DNA of 64,000 nt, taken from assembly GCF_026745355.1 (NCBI RefSeq), contig NC_079210.1, positions 9,122,980 to 9,186,979 of the forward strand. Direction: 5' to 3'. Each line of letters starts with the position of its first letter. Positions within the stretch are counted from its first letter, which is position 1. A program made the translations under genes and the position numbers. Below, piece by piece: positions 1 to 10,511 of this stretch. Origin of the DNA: Beta vulgaris subsp. vulgaris. Lineage: Eukaryota; Streptophyta; Magnoliopsida; Caryophyllales; Amaranthaceae. Below the pieces are notes generated by a model. That model had not been told where the DNA came from and made no database searches. It was given only the letters and a program-made list of their open reading frames with translations.

Positions 1-117
1 TAGGCATCTCTGGCCTATAAACATAATCATTTGAAAGTGCACAATGCTTCTTCAAGAAATGAAGTCTGCCGTTATCCTTATGCAAAGAGAGAAAAACATA
101 TTATACTATTAAAAACT

Positions 118-682
118 ATTTATATTATATTATATTATATTATATTATATTATATTATATTATATTATATTATATTATATTATATTATATTATATTATAT
201 TATATTATATTATATTATATTATATTATATATATTATATTATATTATATTATATTATATTATATATATTATATTATATTATATTATATTAATTTATATAT
301 TATATTATATTATATTATATTATATATATATATTATATTATATTATATTATATTATATTATATATATTAATTATATTATATATATTATATTATATTATAT
401 TATATTATATTATATTATATTATATTATATTATATTATATTATATTATATTATATTACATTATATTACATTATATTACATTACATTACATTACATTACAT
501 TACATTACATTATATATATTATATTATATTATATTATATTATATTATATTATATTATATTATATTATATTATATATATTATATTATATTATATTATATTA
601 TATTATATTATATTATATTATATTATATTATATTATATTATATTATATTATATTATATTATATTATATTATATTATATTATA
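118..682. repeat. (TATAT)n pentanucleotide microsatellite
   Basis: About 560 bases of almost uninterrupted 5-bp repeat (TATAT in one phase). Short phase breaks (TATATATT) recur, and a variant patch of ACATT units lies near 466-511. Open frames across it are low-complexity Tyr/Ile/Leu runs and are not genes. The array runs up to the Stowaway element at 683. Confidence 0.95.
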
Positions 683-997
683 CTCCCTCCGTTTCCTAAA
701 GATCTTCCCTCTTTTCGTTTAAGTGCGTTCCCAAAAGATCTTCCCTCTTTTACTTTATTCCTTATTTGGAATTTTTTTTCCTTTTTACCCTCTCATGTCC
801 CTATCATATGGTCCACCATTACATTATTAATTCGATTTTACTCCATTTCTGTCTCCTATTTTAACTCCTTTTTATTTGTTTATTTATCTTAACCCCTTTC
901 TCTCTCCTACTTTACCCACCCCACGCCCCACACAACTTGATTCTCATTGGTATCTGTAGTAACAATAACAAGGAAGATCATTAGGAAATGGAGGTAG
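683..997. mobile_element. Stowaway-like MITE (Tc1/mariner)
   Basis: The left end begins CTCCCTCCGTTTCCTAA, and the right end is its inverted copy (TTAGGAAATGGAGGTAG, a few mismatches). The inverted similarity extends about 26 bp, through the AAGATCTTCC motif. The TA target duplications are at 681-682 and 998-999. The length of 315 bp, the CTCCCTCC terminus and the TA target are diagnostic of plant Stowaway MITEs. The element has no coding capacity. It sits between two different pentamer arrays. Confidence 0.9.
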
Positions 998-1064
998 TAT
1001 TGTATTGTATTGTATTGTATTGTATTGTATTGTATTGTATTGTATTGTATTGTATTGTATTGTA
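998..1064. repeat. (TGTAT)n pentanucleotide microsatellite
   Basis: About 13 perfect TGTAT units directly follow the right end of the Stowaway element. The unit differs by one base from the TATAT unit on the left side of the element. Confidence 0.95.
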
Positions 1065-2799
1065 CTTCTTCCATTTTCTTTTTTTGTTCCAATTTGAAAT
1101 CGGGGAAAAAACCAATACAGCTCAAAAAATGGGCAAGATATCACTATTTTAAATAAAATGCAATTAACTAAAAATAAAGATTCATGCCCTTATGAGTTAT
1201 TCTATGTTAGACAACCAACGAGACAAAACTTATGAGAGGTAAAAGTGTAATACCCCTGTTCTTAAGAGCGTTTTAATTGACGTTAACTGTAACTACTAAG
1301 TTTATTATATTTTGAATATTATTATTTTATTTGGGTTAAGGTATGAATATTTATTTTTGTGGTGGTTATAATATATTTATTTATATTAATTCTATGAAGT
1401 TACTATTATTATTTTATATATTGGATTTCGCGTGCAATTAGTTGAGCGATTTTTGCCAAAATAAAAACCAAAGCCAGTTACCCCTTTTATTCTTTTCTTA
1501 GTCGGTTTGTTGGGAAATAAAAACCCCAACCCATTTATTCACTCTCACGACATTTCCCTCTTAGCAAAAGGAAAACCCCAAAACACTCACTCCCTCTCCA
1601 ACCTGTGAAAACCCCCGTTCCCTATTGCTCTCCTCCCTGCGCTGCTGCCTTGCCAGTGTCCCAAGCTCGCCGGAACCGCGCCTACCCCACATGTGTGGTG
1701 GTGCTATTGTTGTGCTTCGTTCCCCTGCCCGGTCTTCTCACTCCTCTTCGTGGTGGTACTTTTGGATCGCGCCCTACTGTTTCGTCTACCTCGCTGCTGC
1801 TTGCTCGTCACTCCTCCACCGAAGAATGTAGCCGATCTTCTGTCACCGTGCCTGCTGCCACCACTCTTCTCCTCATTCCTCTTATGCTTGTGTCAGTTGG
1901 TATTAACCCCTTTTCTCTTTCCTTTGTTGTAATTTTTTTATGATTTCCATTGTTGGATGAAAATTGATGATGGGGTTATTAATTGTTGTTACTTGTTGTG
2001 AGATGTTGTTAATGTTGTTCAAGTTATTGTTTGTTATGTATCGAAATCCCAAATTCATGTGTGTTGGATGGTTATATGAAGTGTTAATTGATCAATTTTA
2101 GAAACCTACATGATAGAGTGAGACTAAGGAGTTATTAAAAGTCCTAAAATAGATTATATGTTAGCAAGTTGTTGCTAATGATTGGTCAAGAATCCAAGCT
2201 AGAATAGTCTCAATGTTAATTGATAGTCTTAATTGGTTTTAGTTGTAACTTGGAAGGAGTTATGAACCTGGTTTAATGGAGTTCGATGGTATAGTATGAT
2301 TTATAGTTTCTTGTTAATGAAAGACATTGAGATATAACTAATAGTCAATCAGTGAGTATTTGATTAATGAGTTGGTTCATCAAGATTGTTAATAAATGTG
2401 ATTTTGAACCCAAAGCCTTATAATGAGTTAACTTGGTAATCCTATATATGTTAATGTCGTAATTATTACTAGAATTGTTTTCTGAAATTGTGAAATATAA
2501 CTCTAAGGAGTTTTTTTAAAGGGTTGGTGTAATTTGCTTGGAGTTACCCAATGGTTAATGAGGAAGGTTGTTTGACTAGACACTAGAAGTGAATTGATTT
2601 AACTTGTAAACTCATAAGAAGCTAGAAAAAGAAGTAATGATCATTGTTAGTAGTATGGGAATTATTGGATATAGATTAACTAAGTATGGACGAAATTATG
2701 GAGGTCGTATTTAAGGAGGATAAATGGAGTTTGTAACAAAGTCAAACTGTGTGATTAGAGTCAACCAGAATGAGTTAGTTTGTGAATTTGAATAAGTAA

Positions 2800-2905
2800 G
2801 CGAATAAAATTGTGAGTTTCCTCAAAGATGCCTCAAGTATATGTGTTGAGTTGTTCCAGTGTTCTATGAAATCCTCAAGCGAATAAAATTGTGAGTTTCC
2901 TCAAA
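2800..2905. repeat. 27-bp direct repeat pair
   Basis: The sequence GCGAATAAAATTGTGAGTTT plus TCCTCAAA occurs at 2800-2826 and again, identical over 27 bases, at 2879-2905, 31 bp upstream of the MULE start. It is a small local duplication inside the LTR fragment. Confidence 0.85.
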
Positions 2906-2936
2906 ATTTTCATAACTTCGATATTCATTATATTTA

Positions 2937-4079
2937 GGATTTTTTGGTTAAAACACCCTTACGTTTGGTGATTTTTAAAAGAATCCCCCTTATGTTTTTT
3001 TTTTGAAATGAACCCCCAAACGTTTTATAAAAATTTTGGTTGCACCCCCAAAACCTAACTTCCGTCAAATCCAGACGTTTGTGGGGGCCCTTTTTTCCAT
3101 TTTCCCTCCTAAATGTTGCGTGAACTGACATTTGTATCCTTGGGTAATAAAACCCTTCAACTAACCTCTTCATTTCTCTCATTAAATTCCTGCATTTCTA
3201 ATTTCATCTCTCTCACTTGCTTCAGTCAGAAATTTAGCATCTCTCTCTTGTCATCATCTACACCTTTTCATCTTCTCTTTCATTCTCTCTCATCCAGCAC
3301 TCTCTCTCTTTCTCTCTCGTCATCATGGAGACTGGTGCATTTTGCCTTTTTGATGCTCCTGATTTTTTGTTCAACACCACCAAATTTTCCACCTTTGGCT
3401 TAGTGTCTTGAATCCTTGCGATTTCATTCTTTAAAAATGTTACTTCATGTGTCAACAACCTCTTCTCCAGCACTAGTTCATTAATGACCACCTTCTGCCA
3501 CTCCTCCTAATTCTTGTCAATCCATCTAAAGAAGCCACACCCTTCTCTTCCAGTATGAACATCTGAGAATTTGCAAGCATAGAAACTCTTCCCAGGATTG
3601 TCATGCATCCATGACCTCAAAATCTTAGCAGAAATTCGACAATTGCATTTGGTTGCCATAACCCTAATTGAACAATTAACCCAAATTAAAATAAGCAAAT
3701 AAATCCTAGTATCGCAAAATTACCCAAAATTTAATGCCTAGAAATGAATGTAACACTTACTTGATTTGAAGGATGTTAGGAATTGTCAATTGAGAGTGGA
3801 ATTGCAATTTTTCGTTCGAAACTTTGGATTAGCAGCTTCAATTTGGGGGTGTCGAACAATGACTGTTGTGAGAGAGGGAATATCCTGATTTGGGGATGAA
3901 GTGGTTGTTATATAATAGCATAGGTGGTCCTCACAAACGTCTGGATTTGACGGAAATTAGGTTTTGGGGGTGCAATCAAAATTTTTGTAAAACGTTTGGG
4001 GGTTCATTTCAAAAAACAAAATAAAAGGGGGATTGTTTTATAAATCACTAAACATAAGGGTGTTTTACCCAAAAAATCC
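2937..4079. mobile_element. Mutator-like element (MULE) with ~160-bp TIRs, Pack-MULE type
   Basis: The left end, GGATTTTTTGGTTAAAACAC, is repeated inverted at the right end (GTGTTTTACCCAAAAAATCC). The inverted similarity runs about 160 bp on each side and includes the AACGTCTGGATTTGACGG blocks at 3067 and 3937. The flanks are TTATATTTA (2928-2936) and TTATATGAA (4080-4088), a 9-bp target duplication with two differences, as expected for an old Mutator insertion. The 1143-bp element has no transposase. Its interior holds a GRF zinc-finger gene fragment on the minus strand. Confidence 0.82.
3258..3698 (-). pseudogene. GRF-type zinc finger protein fragment captured in the MULE
   Basis: Reading on the minus strand from the Met at 3659, the frame gives MATKCNCRISAKILRSWMHD, then NPGKSFYACKF, then CGFFRWID. 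This is the GRF zinc-finger pattern (C-x-C near the start, R-S-W, NPG..FY.C, C.FF.W.D). The second Gly/Cys context (CNC-R instead of CNC-G) is altered. A stop follows directly after the finger at 3507-3509. In the same direction, 3491-3258 continues as a helical, Leu/Glu/Lys-rich segment (VVINELVLEKRLLTHEVTFL). In plant GRF proteins a coiled-coil tail follows the finger, so the stop has probably cut one protein in two. The frame lies wholly between MULE TIRs. Confidence 0.7.
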
Positions 4080-5035
4080 TTATATGAAAACATGTTTTAT
4101 AAAATCCTCATGCTATGAATAGTATGTAACGTCTTCTGCTAACATCCACAATCCCTTTATAAATATGTTTTATGGTAGCTCGTGCTATGGTATTGTTATA
4201 TGGATTGTGCGATATGAAATGTTTTCATGAATATAATGAATATCGAAGTTATGACGAATTTCATGAAATAGCGATGATGTTACGGAAGTATGATTATGAC
4301 TGTTATATATATGATTATGACTATGTTATAAATATGATTACGACTATGTATGATTGCGATTACGCTTCATGATTATGATTACGATTATGTAATGTGATTA
4401 TGATTCATAAAAGGAACGAAACATGATAAAGTTAAGTGAAAGACGGTTCTTGGCAGTATTATGTTATGTTGGATCGTGCACGTACCTTCGCACAGATCAA
4501 CCGCCTTCTACTTATTGGGGTCGTTCCGTATTATGTTTTGGGCATTAAGTATTACTTCTGTAATGTGGGTGCCAACGTCCTCGGACGGTAGCCTTTCGTT
4601 TATGAAAATGAAAATCGGGTAATGCACGTACCTTCCGATGGGTCAGCCACCTTTTACTTATTGGGATGGTTCCATGTCATGTTTTGGGTCATATACCACC
4701 TTATTTAATGTGCGGGCCAAGGTCCTCGGGTGGCAGCCTTCCGTTTACAAAAATAAATTTGGGGAGACATTCCTTCCGTTATACTTGTGATAAGTGTGTT
4801 TCTAACGCATTTTATGGACTCATTTTAGCTCATTTTGATCCTCTTCGTCCCCTTTCTTCCTCTTTCTTCTCCATTTCCCCTGATATTTCATTCACTTGAT
4901 CAATGTTGATCATAGTAATACTCTGCTAGATTTTCAGTCATTTTTTACCAAATTTCTAGTACATCTTCTTTCACCCTTTTTTGCCATGTTTTCAATATAG
5001 GTGGGACTACCTAAGACGACTACGAGTAGAGTTCG

Positions 5036-6260
5036 CAAAGAAAGCAATAAAAATATAGCACACAAGAAATAATGGTGCGCTCACACCATGCCCCATGTCC
5101 ACTCGCACAAAGGATCACATTGCACAATATAATCTTGTATAGGAAACTTCAAATGTACATAACATTCAAACCACAAACCGGATGAAGGTAATTCCAGTTG
5201 GAGGTGAAAGCTCATTTCGATATATTTCCAACGACTGGTCATAAGCTTGATTTGAAAAAAAAAAGAAAAAGTTATACTCGTTTTAAGTTGAACTGTCTGA
5301 CCAAATCCAAAAAAATGGTGCGCCCGCACATGTTACTATGGTGCGCCTACACCACTTGATTCTGCTAGAAACTTTTGCAAGGCTCATGCCTATTAAAAAC
5401 AATAGAAGGTTATAATTTCAACTTATGCTTTTATTCTATAGTTTAGAGAGGATTATTAGGGTTCATTTTAGAGTGAAAAAAACTTTGCTTATACTTAGAA
5501 TTGAGATACATAGATTAAAGTTGTTGATTTTCTACACTTTCAAGGTAACTTTCATTAATTTAATTTCAAAGTTTTGAGTTTTATTCTCTTTTCATTGTTA
5601 TTCTTTGTTCTTCCTTATTGTTAGATCTCATATATTGTAATTTCTTAATTGCTAATTATTATTAGTTTAATCATTTCTTAATCATGTTTAGTCCTGAATT
5701 AGTTATATATTTCATGTTTTTATGTGTAGAATCCATGATTAGTGAGTAGTCTCCTATCTAGGGTTAGGGTGAAAGTATGGATTAGGGTTTTAATGTATTC
5801 TTAATGTTATTGTGATGATCTAAAGATGACTATGCATTGATCTTGGTGTTCTGAGGCCTTACGATAGATATTGATCACATTTATGCTTGGGTATTTTGAT
5901 TTTAAAGGTTCTTAATCGAATTTTGAACTCTTTTATCATCCCCATGAAGTAACTTAACTTCTAGGCTAAGATATTGGGTAGAAATTAAGGAGATCCTTTA
6001 TTCGGGATTTTTCGTACTTATAGAATTTTTTAATCAATTAACTAAATACCATTCAAGAGAGGATTTAATTGATTGATTAAGTGATTATTCTCGAGTACCA
6101 TTCGAGAGAGGACTCAAGTGTTTTAGAGGAAAACTAAACCTTGCATGATTGTCGCCTTTGAATCACAATTGCATTAATAATCGCTGTCCATTTTGATCCA
6201 TACTAGTAACCTTAACTCTAGTGTTTTCCTATTTGATATTTCATCTCGTGTTATTTGCTA
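5036..6260. other. Gene-free AT-rich stretch, probable old LTR-retrotransposon debris
   Basis: No coding frame of note is present. The motif ATGGTGCGCTCACACCAT at 5071-5090 is followed by GGTGCGCCCGCAC (5315) and GGTGCGCCTACACCA (5340). Near 5740-5800 there is AGGGTTAGGGTGAAAG, then AGGGTTTT. The style resembles long LTRs of plant Ty3-gypsy elements, but I cannot name a family or define ends. Confidence 0.35.
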
Positions 6261-6830
6261 GTTCTTACATAGTTGGAAGGGGAGTGCGGGTGTTACCTAC
6301 AATCTTACTTAGCAACCTTGATAGCCTTGGGAGGCTTGTAATATCCTTTATCATTTTAATCTAGCCAAGATTAGTGATATTAATATACGTTTCATTTTAT
6401 CCTTTAAGCCTTGATATTTGTTAATTAGAGCATCTTAATACATAAGGTTCGTCATATTTTCATAAAAGGGTTCATGGTCATTTCTGTCGCTTAAGTTTTA
6501 CTTATTGCCTTAAGTCATAAGAAGGTCCAACAATAGTCATTATTATTTAAATTGTTATTAACTTGTAAAGGTGACTTCTTTAATCTACTATTAAGTGGAA
6601 TAACTAATTTAATTCCATTTTAGAATCATTGAATAATTATAATTACTTTCATATATTTATATAACTATTTCATTTGGTTATAAAAGTACGTTATTATGTT
6701 TATAGATTATTATGTGAGTCCGGAATTAATACCAATTTAATCAATTTTTATGAATTCAGTATAATTCTATTGCTAAAATAGAGCCTTCAACATTACCTGA
6801 TTCGGTTAACGTTATTCTGGTTAACGGTAA
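6261..6830 (-). mobile_element. Antisense Ty3-gypsy LTR fragment
   Basis: The stretch at 6267-6355 (GGAAGGGGAGTGCGGGTGTT, then ACCTTGATAGCCTTGGGAGG, then CTTGTAATATCC) matches blocks in the antisense solo LTRs at 11470-11550 and 40940-41020. The following AT-rich sequence is of the same kind but too diverged to align by eye. No ends were found. Limits are approximate. Confidence 0.55.
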
Positions 6831-6989
6831 CGATGGTCGACAGTAAGGTAAAGATAGTAAGATGACAAAGGAGGGAGTAGGGAGGAGGGAACTTAGGGTT
6901 AGACTCAAAATGAGAGAGGAGAGGAGTGCAACTTAGGGTTTTTAAATTTTTTAGGAGAAATGCTGGGTCTCGAAGACAGGGAACTTTGG

Positions 6990-7180
6990 GCCTTAATAAT
7001 TTTAAGCCACTAAACTGATCCAGTTAGAGGAGAATTGGATCAGTTAATAAAAACTGATTCGGTTCTCCCTCAAAACCGGATCAGTTTATTGACCCAAAGG
7101 TTCACTCCCGAAAATACTGAACTAACTGATCCGGTTTTCTTGAGAATCGGATTAGTTATTTGAGGTTTTTTCCACTAGTG
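6990..7180. mobile_element. CACTA (En/Spm) element terminal region
   Basis: At least five copies, in both orientations, of the subterminal motif AACTGATCCGGTTTT (or AAAACCGGATCAGTT) lie at 7011-7160. They are followed by TTTTTTCCACTAGTG ending at 7180. Clustered inverted subterminal repeats and an end in TAGTG are characteristic of CACTA elements. The partner end is not recognised in the window, so this may be a truncated element or a non-autonomous remnant reaching left to about 6800. Confidence 0.6.
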
Positions 7181-7239
7181 TAGACCCGAGCCATTGTCAT
7201 CCTCACTACAGAGTTATTAGCATCTCCAAAAGAATCCCA

Positions 7240-7440
7240 GTGAATAGTACAACATCTAAGCATCTTTATGATGTTAATCAATCTTGATTATTAGTAGCGG
7301 AAGACCTAACTTTTGATCGGTGCGTTAGTGCCATATTATAATTTAATCAAATTTAAATATAGTGAAATTATTCATTAATATTAATATTTGTATATATTTT
7401 TAATTCATTTTAAAGATTTTATGTAAAAATAATTAATAAT
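7240..7440 (-). mobile_element. Antisense Ty3-gypsy LTR fragment (second piece)
   Basis: The stretch at 7256-7345 (TCTAAGCATC, TTAGTAGCGGAAGACCTAAC, GATCGGTGCGTTAGTGCC) matches the first 100 bases of the antisense solo LTR at 10512, which has TAGCAGCGGAAGACTTAACT and GGTGCGTTACTGCC. The rest is AT-rich without recognisable content. Confidence 0.6.
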
Positions 7441-8219
7441 TTTGAAAAAAAAAATTCTCATGCCGGCCCGTTAGCCCGGTCCAGCCCACCAGACACGCGA
7501 ACCGTGAAAACCAGTAACAGACCCGTGTGGGCTAAGATTTTTCAGCCCACGGACCAGCCCGCCCAACCCATGAATTTCACGGTCCGGTCCTGGGCCGTGA
7601 AATCTCAGCCTAGTCCACTACGACCCACGGTCCGTCCCGCCCAGCCCGCATCTATCCAGCACTGGGTCACCATGCTACTCCTAGCCCCCGCATTTGGTCT
7701 ACGCCCCCTGCAGGTATGTTTAAAATTAACGTGGATGCTTCACTAGCTGTGGAAGGCTAGATTGGTCTCGGTGTAGTTGGGCGTTGGTCGGATGGTCGTG
7801 TTCTCTTCGCGGCCACGCGTCGGGTCCGTGCTTTCTAGACTGCTGAGATAGCTGAAGTCAAGGCTCTCGAGATGTGCATGCGTTTGGGGAGCAGATTTGG
7901 GCTACAAGATGTGGTTATTGAATCCGATTGCCAATCCGTGATTAATCGTTTATCTAAACATTCGATTTATCTTGCGGAGCTTGATGCTATTCTTCACAAT
8001 ATTTTGTCATCTTGTGTATGTTTCAAGTCCATTGTATGGTCTCATGTTAGACGGGAGGGAAACTGTGTGGCTCACCATTTAGCAAGGCTCTTTCCTTTTA
8101 GGGTTGAACAGATTTGGGAGAACCACTATCCCCAAGAAGTGGCTCTCTATGTTTTAATCGACTCTTTATCCCTTGATCTACAATATCTTTCTTTTCCCCT
8201 AAAAAAAAAAATTAAATAA
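7441..8219 (+). mobile_element. LINE 3' remnant with RNase H-like domain
   Basis: The stretch at 7710-8160 reads, with stops, as the RNase H domain found at the C-terminus of plant LINE ORF2. It has MFKINVDAS, a GLGVVGRWSDG strand, AEVKALEMCM (Glu of the active site) and VVIESDCQSVINRL (Asp of the active site), then VRREGNCVAHHLAR. A stop inside the first strand (VEG*IGLG) and another before TAEIAEVKAL show decay. The segment ends in a poly-A tract at 8200-8218. The GC-rich lead at 7460-7640, rich in CAGCCCGC-type repeats, is of unknown origin. No clear target duplication was found. Confidence 0.72.
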
Positions 8220-8808
8220 GAACATTATGCTTCTTGATTTAGTATGGGAAACGAAAAAGCAATAGCTCCACCTGTATTGCACTTCACGGTTAATTAGAGA
8301 TTGACGACAAAATTAAAGCACAGTTACGTTTGCACTGCGTGTTAGACGGGTATGAGTTTGTTTAGCTTAGCTTTAAAGGGTTTTCTTCTTTTTGCTTTTG
8401 ATGTATGTATTTGGAGGCCGGTTCCTTATACGCAAACTCCCCTCCCCCATACATTCTCTTCAATCTTCTGCATATTATGTGTGTACTCAACAATATTCAG
8501 GTTTTTTTTGGAATCAATGTATCAAAGATGATGCTGACATTCGTTACACATTTGGTACTTTTGTCAACCCATTAATTCACTATCCACTTTCTAACTGATT
8601 CAGCATATAGACGAAAAAGCTAATAATCATTTCTCATAAAGCTAGATAGAGGTTTTCAATATAAGAAGTAGAAAAAAGAACTCTCTCAAAACATAAATAA
8701 TTCTCAGGTGATTATATTGGATATGACACTTAAATCACTAATTTAGAATAAAGTTAGAGCCACATTCTAAAAAAAAGAAATTTGATTCACTTTGGACGAG
8801 TAGATTTT
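8220..8808. other. Gene-free stretch
   Basis: AT-rich sequence between the LINE tail and the copia LTR. I see no coding frame with recognisable content, no terminal repeats and no RNA gene. Confidence 0.5.
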
Positions 8809-9505
8809 GTTAGTTTTGGTAAAACTCCTCTTAATTGGAATGAATCCATTAATCACAATATATAGGTTACAAGATAAAGGTAATTCCAACAATCTTAGGA
8901 AACCTAACAAGAGTAGAAGTTTAATTCTATAAACTATATTTCAAATACAAAATATTATCCTAATATCTCTATTATATAAGCCAAGGGAGGAGGTGTGGTG
9001 TCCTCTTTTGAAGTGACTAAAATGCCCTTAATGATCTAATTAATGAAATGAAAAAAATTACAAAAACAAATCATTTAAAAATTCTCATTCCAACTTGCCA
9101 TTTAAAACAAGTTTAAAATGGTATATGCATCAAATACTTCAATCAAAAATTAAATGGACAAAATATCTATACCTTATAAAAAAAGATGACATACATAACA
9201 TGCACATGAAAAGTCTGAACATTCACTACCTTTGATATTCTTTAATTCAGTTAAACCAACTCATTATTTTTGTTTTTTCTGTTTGATATTCATTCACAAA
9301 AAATTAATGTTAACAATCACTCACAACCTTTTTATTTTTTTACATTAGCGAATTAATATATCTAAATTCATCTAACTGTTGAATTTTTCACATTTAAGTT
9401 TAATCATAAATAAAGTACGAATGGAGTATCTAATAGAATAACAAATTTTGGAATTAACGCACGCATCGCGTGCATATGAAGGCTAGTATTTTATATTCTA
9501 TCGCA
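8809..9505 (-). repeat. Copia 3' LTR, split by a Helitron
   Basis: LTR sequence occupies 8809-8965 and 9487-9505 (about 176 bp without the Helitron). Aligned with the other LTR, it runs TTTTGGTAAAACTCCTCTTA, then AATCACAATATATAGGTTAC, then TACAAAATATTA. The LTR sequence resumes exactly after the Helitron with TATTTTATATTC. Confidence 0.88.
8966..9486 (+). mobile_element. Non-autonomous Helitron
   Basis: It starts TCTCTATTATATAAG and ends CTAG, with the hairpin GCACGC-ATC-GCGTGC at 9459-9473 just before the 3' end. It is inserted between A and T without target duplication, as Helitrons do. The empty site is visible in the sister LTR at 13894-13904 (ATAATA|TATTTT). The element is 521 bp with no RepHel coding. 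The same family occurs in intron 1 of the carboxypeptidase gene. Confidence 0.9.
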
Positions 9506-10506
9506 TCCCCATAGTCATAGTGGGAGGAGGGCGAACGCTAAGACCGGACTTGAATGCCAAAAATAGTTGTCGTGGAATACCTTTTGTGAATATGCCAGCA
9601 AACTGATATCGAGTAGGAACATGTAAAACACGTACTTGACTAATAACAACCTTTTTCTGAACAAAATGAATATACATCTCAACATGTTTGGTGCGTTGGT
9701 GTTGTACGGGATTACAAGAAAGATAAATAGCATTGACATTATCACCATACACAATGGTTGCCTGTCGAATAGGACAATGTAGTTCCAAAAAAAGATTATG
9801 CAACCAAGAAGCTTCGGCAACAACATTAACGACGCCTCGATAATCTGCCTCTGCACTAGATCTAGATAAGGTGGGTTGACTCTTAGATTGCCAGGAAATT
9901 AAGTTGTCACCAAGATAACAACAATAGCCCGAAGTGGAACGACGAGTATCAGGACAACCACCCCAATCTGCATCAATATAAATCATTAAGCGCAAGTGAG
10001 TAGTAGCATATAGGTGTAACATGTGATCAATGGTGCCCTGAATGTATCGTAGATTTGCAGGATGTATTTCAGTGCATTGTAATGAGGTTCCCGTGGATCA
10101 TGCATGAATAAACAAACCTACTGAACTGCATAAGCTATATCAGGGCGAGTGAATGTAAGATATTGTAATGCACCAGCTAAACTGCGATAGTGAGTGGGAT
10201 CAGAAACTGGAGGTCCAGAGTTAGCACTAAGTTTAGCAACAGGAGTACAAGATCCCATGTCTACACGCTCCAATATTTCATTTGCATATTACTGCTGAGA
10301 GAAAAGCATGTAAGGAGGAGTACGAGTAACAAAAATTCCCAAGAAGTAGCCGAGTGGGCCAAATCGGACATGGGAATTAAGTTTTGAGAGTACTGAATCA
10401 GACGATCTCATAGAGAATCTGAAGAAGTGCACAGGATAATATCATCAACATCTAATAAAAGATAGGCCATGTCAGAACCATGCATGTAAGTGAATAGAGA
10501 TGTGTC
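9498..10506 (-). pseudogene. Ty1-copia reverse transcriptase (C-terminal part) and RNase H
   Basis: Read leftwards, the frame shows SDTSLFTYMHGSDMAYLLLD and VDDIIL (10506-10430). This is the copia catalytic motif YVDD with Asp replacing the Tyr. A TRPDIAYAVQ motif follows near 10140. The final open frame of 174 codons (10022-9498) contains the RNase H blocks DADWGGCPDTRRSTSGY, SWQSKSQPTLSRSSAEADYR, WLHNLFLEL, VYGDNVNAIYLSCNPV and HQRTKHVEM. Several stops and frame changes lie between 10430 and 10022, so the gene is dead. The N-terminal RT, integrase and protease are absent. Confidence 0.9.
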
Positions 10507-10511
10507 ACTAG

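Larger units (their letters stand above)
1246..5035 (+). mobile_element. Ty3-gypsy LTR fragment, sense orientation, interrupted by a MULE
   Basis: It starts with TGTAATACCCC, the LTR start type seen at 39595, 46448 and 50151. A pyrimidine-rich leader follows at 1540-1640, then a GC-rich block to about 1900, then AT-rich sequence. The part at 4436-4760 (tcttggcagtattatgttat, cgtgcacgtacc blocks repeated twice) matches the reverse complement of the solo LTR at 10512-13008. I see no clean TGTTACA end. The right limit near 5035 is where the resemblance stops, so this is a truncated LTR. The open frames at 1605-1943 are GC-rich overlapping frames in the leader and I do not call them genes. Confidence 0.6.

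Noticed and set aside
31..291. 86-codon Tyr/Ile/Leu open frame
   Set aside because: It is the translation of the TATAT microsatellite and has no protein-like composition.
1605..1943. 112-codon frame and two overlapping frames in a GC-rich block
   Set aside because: Several frames are open at once and the block sits in the leader position of an LTR fragment. No domain is recognisable.
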